Shown: positions 6,273-11,802 of the stretch, piece after piece
How the letters are laid out: each line of letters opens with the position of its first letter
How positions within the stretch are numbered: the stretch's first letter is position 1
The notes under the pieces: model-generated
What the model saw: the letters and a program-made list of their open reading frames with translations, nothing else
Told to the model about the DNA's origin: nothing
Databases searched by the model: none
DNA from: Pseudomonadota bacterium
Lineage (GTDB): Bacteria > Myxococcota > UBA9042 > PHBI01
Assembly: GCA_005772945.1 (NCBI GenBank)
Contig: SXIE01000394.1
Span: 1 to 11,802 of the forward strand
Direction of reading: 5' to 3'
DNA length: 11,802 nucleotides
Position numbers and translations under genes: made by a program

Positions 6273-9200
6273 TGCTCGACGCGATCATCAAGCTGGCGCT
6301 GCGCCAGCGCATCCTCGTCTTGGCGCTCGCCGTCATGCTGCTCGGGGCCGGCTCCTACACCGCGATGCAGTTGCCGGTCGACGTCTTCCCCGATCTGAAC
6401 CGACCGACGGTGACGGTCATGACCGAGGCCGGCGGCCTGTCGCCGGAAGAGGTCGAGGTGCTGGTCACTCGCCCCATCGAGACCGCGATGAACGGTGCGC
6501 CGGGCGTCGATCGCGTGCGGTCGAGCAGCGCGGTCGGTCTCTCGATCGTCTGGATCGAATTCGGTTGGTCGACCTCGCTGCTCGAGAACCGGCAACGTGT
6601 GAACGAGCGGCTCGGCACGCTCAGCGGTCAGCTGCCGACCGGGATGGTCCCGACGATGGGACCGATCACTTCGATCATGGGCGAGATCATGCTCGTCGGC
6701 GTCGTGAGCGACGCCGGGAAGACCGCGCCGGTCGATCTGCGGACGCTCGCCGACTTCACGATCGGGCGGCAACTCCAGGCGGTCCCCGGGGTCGCGCAGG
6801 TGATCGCCATCGGCGGCGGCCGCAAGGTCTTGCGCATCGCACCGCGGCCCGCGCGCATGGCGGCGCTGGGCATCACGCTGGAGCAGCTGACGGCGGCGGC
6901 GCACGGGGCCCAGACGAACACGACGGGGGGCTTCGTCGAGCGCCAGGGTGAGGAGCTGCTCATCCGGAACCTCGCGCGGACCTCGGAGCTCGACCTGCTC
7001 GCCGACACGGTGGTCGCCGTCGCGCCAGGCGGCGTCACGATCCGGCTCCGCGATGTCGCGGACCTCGGGTTCGAGGCGGGCGTGAAGCGCGGCGACGCGG
7101 GCGTCAACGGCCAGCCCGCCGTCATCTTGGCGATCCAGAAACAGCCCGGCAGCAGCACCGCCGAGGTCACCGCGGCGATCGACGCGACGCTGGCCGATCT
7201 GGGCGCGCATCTGGCGAGCGACGTGCACTTGGTGCCGCTCTTTCGGCAGGCCGAGTTCATCCACGCATCGACCGAGAACGTCGCCGAGGCGCTGCGCGAC
7301 GGCGCGCTGCTCGTCGTCATCGTCCTCATCCTGTTCCTGCAGAACCTCAGGACGACCTTCATCACGCTGACCGCCATCCCACTGTCGCTCGCCGTCACGG
7401 CGCTGGTCTTCTCGGCGCTCGGGATCTCGGTCAATACGATGACGCTGGGCGGGGTGGCTGTGGCGATCGGCGAGCTGGTCGACGACGCGATCGTCGATGT
7501 CGAGAACGTCTTCCGGCGACTGCGCGAGAACCGCGCGAAGGCCACGCCCGAACCGGTTCTCGAGGTCGTCTGGCGCGCGTCGCGCGAGGTGCGCGGCTCG
7601 ATCGTCTTCGCGACCATGTTGGTCGTCTTGGTGTTCGTGCCGCTCTTCGCGTTGGGCGGGATCGAGGGACGCCTCTTTGCGCCGCTCGGGGTCGCGTACA
7701 TCGTGTCGATCCTCGCATCGCTCGCGGTGTCGATCACGGTGACGCCGGCGCTGGCGAGCCTGCTTCTTCCACGCAGCAAGGCCACGGCCCACACGCGCGA
7801 CGGCCTCCTGGTCCGGGGACTCAAGCGCCTGCAACGCGGGGTTCTGGTGCGCACGCTGGCTGAGCCATGGCTGGTGCTCGGCACGGCCGGCGTCCTGGTC
7901 CTGACGGCCGTCGGCATCGTGTCGACGCTCGGCACCGAGTTCCTGCCGGCGTTCAACGAGGGCACGGCGACGATCAACCTGATGGCCCGCCCTGGAATCG
8001 GGCTCGGCGATTCCGATGTCCTCGCGCGCGCCGCCGAGAAGCTGATCCTGCAGGTCCCCGAGGTGAAGTCGGTCGGTCGGCGCACTGGGCGCGCCGAGCA
8101 GGACGAGCACGCCGAGGGCGTGCACTACACCGAGATCGACGTCGACTTCCACGCGCCGAGTGAGGTGGGCGCGGAGGGGGGTGCGCCGCAACGTCCGCGC
8201 GAGGTCGTCCTGGCCGAGATCCGGGATCAGCTCGCGCGCCTACCCGGGGTCGTCGCGAACATCGGCCAGCCGATCTCGCATCGCCTCGATCACCTCCTTT
8301 CGGGCGTGCGCGCCGAGATCGCCATCAAGATCCGCGGACCGGGTCTCGCCGAGCTGCGCCGCCTCGCGGTCGAGATCGAGGGCGTGGCGCGCGCCGTGCC
8401 TGGGCTCGTCGACGTGCAGGCCGAGCGCCTGGTGCTAGTGCCGCAGCTGCGCCTGCACGTGAAGAACGCGGTGGCGGCGCGCTACGGATTCGCCCCCGGC
8501 GCGTTGGCGGAGACGCTGGAGACGTTGCTCGACGGCGAGGTGACGGGGCAAATCCTCGAAGAGGACCGGACCTTCGAGATGCTCGTGCGCCTGGCCGACG
8601 CGACGCGCGCCGATCCGCGGGCCCTGGCCGAACTGCCGCTCGATACGCCCTCGGGCGCGGTCATCCCGCTCGGCGCGCTCGTCGACATCCGCGACGACCG
8701 CGGCCCCAACCAGATCCTGCACGAGAACGCGCAGCGGCGAATCGCCGTGCTCGCAAACGTCGAGGGTCGTGATCTCGGTAGCGCCGTCGTCGAGCTCGAG
8801 GCCGCGGTCGCCAAGGTCGCGTTGCCACCGGGCTACACCATCAAGTTCGAGGGGCAGTTCCAGAGCCAGGGCGAGGCCACGCGTCTCATCGGCTGGCTGG
8901 CGATCCTGTCGCTCTGCAGCATGGTGCTCGTCCTCTGGATTCACTTCCGGTCGCTGCGATTGGTCGCCCAGGTGCTCCTCAATATCCCGCTCGCACTCAT
9001 CGGCAGCGCGACCGCGCTGTGGCTCGCGGATCTACCGCTGTCCGTCGCGACGCTCGTCGGTTTCATCACCCTCTGCGGGATCGCCTCGCGCAACTCGATC
9101 CTGCTCATCGATCACTACCTCCTCCTCGCACGCGAGGGCGCCCCATGGTCGCGCGCCACGATCGTTCACGGGTCGCTCGACCGGCTGGTGCCGGTGCTCA

Positions 9201-9472
9201 TGACGGCGCTGACCGCCGCGCTCGGCCTCATCCCGCTCGTCGTGTCGGCGGGTGCGCCAGGCAAGGAAATCCTCCATCCCGTGGCCGTCGTCATTCTCGG
9301 CGGCCTCGTCAGCTCGACGTTCCTCGACCTCCTCGTGACCCCGGCGGCCTTCTGGCTCTTTGGGCGCAACGTGGCGACCCGAGCGGCCGTCACGCCTGGA
9401 CCGACCCCGTTTCGACCCCATACCGAGGCGGCGCCCTCGGTGACCTCTGCGATGACCACCCAGGAGACCTGA
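6272..9472 (+). CDS. Heavy-metal efflux RND pump, CusA/CzcA family
   Basis: A 1066-residue proton-driven inner-membrane pump of the HME-RND family. Length, an N-terminal helix (LVLALAVMLLGAGSYTA) followed by LPVDVFPDLNRPTVTV, and paired halves with two large periplasmic loops are all typical. TM4 carries the proton-relay acids in GGVAVAIGELVDDAIVDVEN (D404, D405, E411). Family-typical stretches include TEFLPAFNEGTATINL (554-570), the RTGRAEQDEHAEGVHYTEID region (604-623), GQPISHRLDHLLSGVR (665-680) and GPNQILHENAQRR in the second half. Met M571 lies near, but not clearly at, the position of the CusA cleft methionine, so Cu/Ag versus Zn/Co/Cd export cannot be settled by eye; the copper neighbours favour Cu. 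It overlaps the adaptor gene by one base and is followed 1 bp later by the lipoprotein gene, so all three are surely cotranscribed. No adjacent outer-membrane factor is seen. Confidence 0.96.
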   Translation: MLDAIIKLALRQRILVLALAVMLLGAGSYTAMQLPVDVFPDLNRPTVTVMTEAGGLSPEEVEVLVTRPIETAMNGAPGVDRVRSSSAVGLSIVWIEFGWSTSLLENRQRVNERLGTLSGQLPTGMVPTMGPITSIMGEIMLVGVVSDAGKTAPVDLRTLADFTIGRQLQAVPGVAQVIAIGGGRKVLRIAPRPARMAALGITLEQLTAAAHGAQTNTTGGFVERQGEELLIRNLARTSELDLLADTVVAVAPGGVTIRLRDVADLGFEAGVKRGDAGVNGQPAVILAIQKQPGSSTAEVTAAIDATLADLGAHLASDVHLVPLFRQAEFIHASTENVAEALRDGALLVVIVLILFLQNLRTTFITLTAIPLSLAVTALVFSALGISVNTMTLGGVAVAIGELVDDAIVDVENVFRRLRENRAKATPEPVLEVVWRASREVRGSIVFATMLVVLVFVPLFALGGIEGRLFAPLGVAYIVSILASLAVSITVTPALASLLLPRSKATAHTRDGLLVRGLKRLQRGVLVRTLAEPWLVLGTAGVLVLTAVGIVSTLGTEFLPAFNEGTATINLMARPGIGLGDSDVLARAAEKLILQVPEVKSVGRRTGRAEQDEHAEGVHYTEIDVDFHAPSEVGAEGGAPQRPREVVLAEIRDQLARLPGVVANIGQPISHRLDHLLSGVRAEIAIKIRGPGLAELRRLAVEIEGVARAVPGLVDVQAERLVLVPQLRLHVKNAVAARYGFAPGALAETLETLLDGEVTGQILEEDRTFEMLVRLADATRADPRALAELPLDTPSGAVIPLGALVDIRDDRGPNQILHENAQRRIAVLANVEGRDLGSAVVELEAAVAKVALPPGYTIKFEGQFQSQGEATRLIGWLAILSLCSMVLVLWIHFRSLRLVAQVLLNIPLALIGSATALWLADLPLSVATLVGFITLCGIASRNSILLIDHYLLLAREGAPWSRATIVHGSLDRLVPVLMTALTAALGLIPLVVSAGAPGKEILHPVAVVILGGLVSSTFLDLLVTPAAFWLFGRNVATRAAVTPGPTPFRPHTEAAPSVTSAMTTQET

Positions 9473-9473
9473 C

Positions 9474-10907
9474 ATGCAAACTCGGACCGTGATGCTCATG
9501 ATCGCCGGCACCCTCGGGGTGACCGGCTGTGGCAAGAAAGGCGCGCCCCCCGCGCCCGTGACCGCAAGCAGCGAAGCCCATTCCCACCCGCCGGGGACGC
9601 CGCCCCACGACGACGGGCCGGATGTCGCGCGGGGAAGCGACCCTCATCGCGATCACGACGCGCATGCCCACGAAGCCGGTCGGCACGGCGGCATCGTGAA
9701 GTCGGCCGGCAGTTATCACCTCGAAGTCGCGGTCTCCAAGGCCGGCTTCATGGTCTTCCCGCTCGACGCGAAGGAGGCCGACCTGCCGCTGGCCGGGATC
9801 ACCGGCAAGGTCCTCGTCGCGACCAAGGACGGCAAGCCGCCGGTCGAGGCCGCGCTCGAGCCGATGGGAAGCCACCTATTCGCCGCAGTGGCCCCCGCGG
9901 GGCCATGGACCGCGGTCGTCACGCTGACCGTCCACGGCAACAGCGTCTCCGCGCGCTTCGAAGGCGCCGGGGTGACCGCCAAGGGTGGCGGCGACGCAGG
10001 CGAGCACGATCACGCGCACGGTGCTGCCGAGGCCGTGAAGTGGACCTGTCCGATGCACCCCGAGATCGTCAAGGATGCGCCGGGTGCCTGTCCCATCTGC
10101 GGCATGGCGCTGACCAAGACGGCCCCCGACAAGATGGCGATGGCTGGTCACGCGCACGGGTCCATGGCCATGCCCGAGATGGCCCTCTCGGACAAGGTCG
10201 ACGCCCACGTCGAGCAGGTCGGGCCCGTCGCAGCGGGGCAGCCTGGGACGCTCACGTTCGCGTTTCATCGCAAGGAGCCGCACGGCGCGATCACGGACTT
10301 CGAGGTCGCGCACGAAAAGAAGCTCCACGTCTTCGTCGTGAGCGAGGACCTGTCGTTCTTCGCCCACGTCCACCCGGAGCTGGTCGACGCCGCGAAGGGC
10401 GCTTGGCGTTTGGTCCAGACGTTCCCGGCGCCTGGCAGGTACCGGGTGTACGCGGACTTCAAGTCGATCTCGGCGGGCCCGGTCGTGACGATGAGCGTGT
10501 TCGACGTGGTCGGTGCGCAGCCGGAAACCAAGCCGCTCGTCGTCGACACGGCCGCGACGGCGACCAAGTCCTTCGGTGACCTCAGCGTCACGCTGACGAC
10601 GTCGCCGAGCCCGGTCGCGGCCGGCGACGTCACGCTGAGCTACCTCATCAAGGATGCGGCCGGTCAGGACGTCACCGATCTCGAGCCGTACCTCGGCGCG
10701 TTCGGCCATCTCTTCATCTTGAACGAGGACCGGGTCACGATGGCCCACGCGCATCCCGAGGACGCCGCCGCGAGCGCCGACCTGCGCGGCGGGCCGACCG
10801 TCGCGTTTCATGCGAAGCTGTCCAAGGCCGGCCGGTACAAGCTCTGGGCGGAGTTCAAACGGTCCGGGGCGGTCGTGACGACCGACTGGGTGGTCCAGGT
10901 TCCATAG
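9474..10907 (+). CDS. His-rich lipoprotein with heavy-metal-binding domain
   Basis: A 477-residue exported lipoprotein, probably a periplasmic metal sponge or donor for the pump. ATG 9474 follows AGGAG with 7 nt spacing, 1 bp after the RND stop. The signal peptide ends in lipobox VTGC (C19). Residues 35-72 are His/Asp-rich (eight His). Next comes a beta domain beginning RHGGIVKSAGSYHLEV (70-165), a second His cluster HDHAHG (178-183), and the heavy-metal-binding motif WTCPMHPEI...CPICGM (190-211; C192, H195, C206, C209) as found in CusB-type adaptors and CopA-like ATPases. A Met/His stretch follows (about 219-237: MAMAGHAHGSMAMPEM). The C-terminal half is two homologous beta-sandwich domains (about 243-345 and 366-477), each with a HVF/HLF strand, a [FM]AH[VA]HPE motif (H298/H300, H425/H427) and a GRY[RK] turn. 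The role is inferred from the motifs and operon position. Confidence 0.87.
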   Translation: MQTRTVMLMIAGTLGVTGCGKKGAPPAPVTASSEAHSHPPGTPPHDDGPDVARGSDPHRDHDAHAHEAGRHGGIVKSAGSYHLEVAVSKAGFMVFPLDAKEADLPLAGITGKVLVATKDGKPPVEAALEPMGSHLFAAVAPAGPWTAVVTLTVHGNSVSARFEGAGVTAKGGGDAGEHDHAHGAAEAVKWTCPMHPEIVKDAPGACPICGMALTKTAPDKMAMAGHAHGSMAMPEMALSDKVDAHVEQVGPVAAGQPGTLTFAFHRKEPHGAITDFEVAHEKKLHVFVVSEDLSFFAHVHPELVDAAKGAWRLVQTFPAPGRYRVYADFKSISAGPVVTMSVFDVVGAQPETKPLVVDTAATATKSFGDLSVTLTTSPSPVAAGDVTLSYLIKDAAGQDVTDLEPYLGAFGHLFILNEDRVTMAHAHPEDAAASADLRGGPTVAFHAKLSKAGRYKLWAEFKRSGAVVTTDWVVQVP

Positions 10908-10953
10908 CGTTGGGGGCGTGGCTTGGCGCCGTTCATAGTCGATCGGGCGTCCG

Positions 10954-10983
10954 TTGGGCCGCGCCGCGCAACTCTGCTACACT
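10954..10983 (+). promoter_or_regulatory. Candidate extended -10 promoter for the cbiX-like gene
   Basis: TTGGGC (10954-10959), an 18-bp spacer, then TACACT (10978-10983) preceded by TG at 10975-10976 (extended -10). The ATG at 10993 lies only 9 bases after the -10 box and no Shine-Dalgarno is seen, so the transcript would be leaderless or nearly so. Confidence 0.4.
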
Positions 10984-10992
10984 CGCGTCACC

Positions 10993-11802
10993 ATGGAAGC
11001 GCTCCCCCCCGCTCTCGTCGTTGCCGCGCACGGCTCGAAGATCCCGGCCTGGATCCGCGCCGTCGACACGCTCGTCAAGGATGTCGCCCAGACCCCGGGC
11101 GTGCGCGACGTCTTCGGCATCGTCTGCGCCGGCTACCTCGAGGACGGCCAGCCGACCCTGGCCGACGCGGTCGACGCGGCGCTGCGCTCGGGCGCGCCCG
11201 AGATCATCGTGGTGCCGCTCTTCCTGACCGCGTCCACCCACCTGAGCGAGGACGTCCCGGGGCTCCTCGGCCTACCCAACGTGCTCCCGCACGTGCGTCG
11301 GCGGCTCGTCGCCGAGGGACAGCGCGTCCTGCCGCATGGCCTCCCGATTCGCCTCGCGCCGCTCGGGGACGTGGCGGAGGTCCTCTATCGCAACGCCGTC
11401 CGACGCTGCGCGCTCGAGGTCAAGGACAAGGCGCACGAGGCGATCGTCATCGTCGGCTACGGCTCGACCATCCACTTCGAGCAGTGGGAGGCGCTGATGC
11501 ACGACATCCGCCTGCGCCTCCTGCAAGACGGGTGGGGCGGCGTCGCGCACGCCTACTGCGGGCACGTCGTGCAGCTCTCGCCCGAGCCGACCGAGAAGGC
11601 GATCCTCCATGCGGCGCAGCAGGCCGGGATCCGGCGCGTGCACGTCATCCCGTTGCTGCTCGGGATCTCCGAGCTCCAGACCGGGCCCATCGCGGTCGGC
11701 TGCCGCAACGCCGCCCCGCGCCTCCTTCGGACGCACGTCCAGCTACGCTATGCGGCGGATGCGGTCCTTCCGGACGGGGATCTCGCGGCCCGCATCGGGT
11801 AC
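10993..11802 (+). CDS. cbiX: Two-domain CbiX/SirB-like sirohydrochlorin chelatase, C-terminus beyond window
   Basis: 270 codons are open from ATG 10993 to the window edge with no stop. The class II chelatases CbiX/SirB insert Co(II) or Fe(II) into sirohydrochlorin for cobalamin or siroheme synthesis in the cytoplasm. The first repeat has the family start ALVVAAHGS (7-15, His ligand H13) and IIVVPLFLTASTHLSEDVP (71-88, second ligand H83). A second, related half begins EAIVIVGYGST (149-159) and has VHVIPLLLGISELQTGPI (216-233). There the expected HGS is YGS (Y156), and no His sits at the place of H83, so only the first half looks able to bind metal. Two-domain (long) CbiX proteins are known. 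The gene is 85 bp after the lipoprotein gene, with its own candidate promoter and no clear SD. A link to metal homeostasis (an intracellular Co/Ni/Fe user) or simply a neighbouring cobalamin locus is possible. Confidence 0.85.
   Translation, partial: MEALPPALVVAAHGSKIPAWIRAVDTLVKDVAQTPGVRDVFGIVCAGYLEDGQPTLADAVDAALRSGAPEIIVVPLFLTASTHLSEDVPGLLGLPNVLPHVRRRLVAEGQRVLPHGLPIRLAPLGDVAEVLYRNAVRRCALEVKDKAHEAIVIVGYGSTIHFEQWEALMHDIRLRLLQDGWGGVAHAYCGHVVQLSPEPTEKAILHAAQQAGIRRVHVIPLLLGISELQTGPIAVGCRNAAPRLLRTHVQLRYAADAVLPDGDLAARIGY

Noticed and set aside
6628..8085. 485-codon open frame on the minus strand
   Set aside because: Antisense shadow of the RND pump, Ser/Thr/Arg-rich, no motif.
5987..8191. 734-codon open frame on the minus strand
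   Set aside because: It is antisense to the adaptor end and the RND pump; its Asp/Arg/His-rich composition is the usual shadow of a high-GC coding strand.
9876..10811. 311-codon open frame on the minus strand
   Set aside because: Antisense to the lipoprotein gene; Arg/Asp-rich with no motif.
1..11802. tRNA, rRNA, transposase or attachment sites
   Set aside because: No tRNA-like or rRNA-like stretch, transposase motif or terminal inverted repeat was recognised on reading, although a formal search was not possible.

Overview
The window is a high-GC (roughly two-thirds G+C or more) bacterial segment dominated by copper/heavy-metal handling genes. Strong third-position GC bias, a Gram-negative tripartite-type RND efflux pump and a lipoprotein with a lipobox indicate a Gram-negative host. 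The gene mix would fit a myxobacterium-like (Myxococcota) or other high-GC proteobacterial genome, but the sequence alone does not fix the lineage.

Left arm (about 1-1276, all minus strand), read 5' to 3': a decayed multicopper oxidase remnant (1276-1085), an 18-cysteine four-helix-bundle copper-storage protein (1025-663), a CopZ-like HMA copper chaperone (594-340), and the start of a CopB-type P1B ATPase (258 to the window edge). The ATPase frame appears broken about 60 codons in. Together this is a copper buffering, delivery and export set, with the oxidase lost.

Middle (1610-4149, also minus strand): a 67-residue protein built on a six-residue repeat with four His-Cys pairs, joined by a GTGA stop/start overlap to a GMC-family FAD oxidoreductase, followed 156 bp later by a membrane-anchored SAM-dependent methyltransferase. 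The functions of these three together are not recognised. Two gene-poor stretches flank the block (1277-1609 and 4150-4484).

Right arm (4485-11802, plus strand): a tightly packed efflux operon containing a periplasmic adaptor with an extra N-terminal module, an HME-RND pump of the CusA/CzcA type, and a His-rich lipoprotein with a heavy-metal-binding CxMHP...CPxCGM motif. No outer-membrane factor is present. After an 85-bp gap with a good candidate promoter there is a two-domain CbiX/SirB-like chelatase that runs off the window.

The pump would expel periplasmic Cu/Ag (or Zn/Co), the ATPase would export cytosolic metal, and CopZ and the Cys-rich bundle would hold and deliver Cu(I). No CueR, CsoR or CopRS regulator lies in the window. 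The least explained part is the His-Cys repeat protein / GMC oxidoreductase / methyltransferase block inside this metal island.
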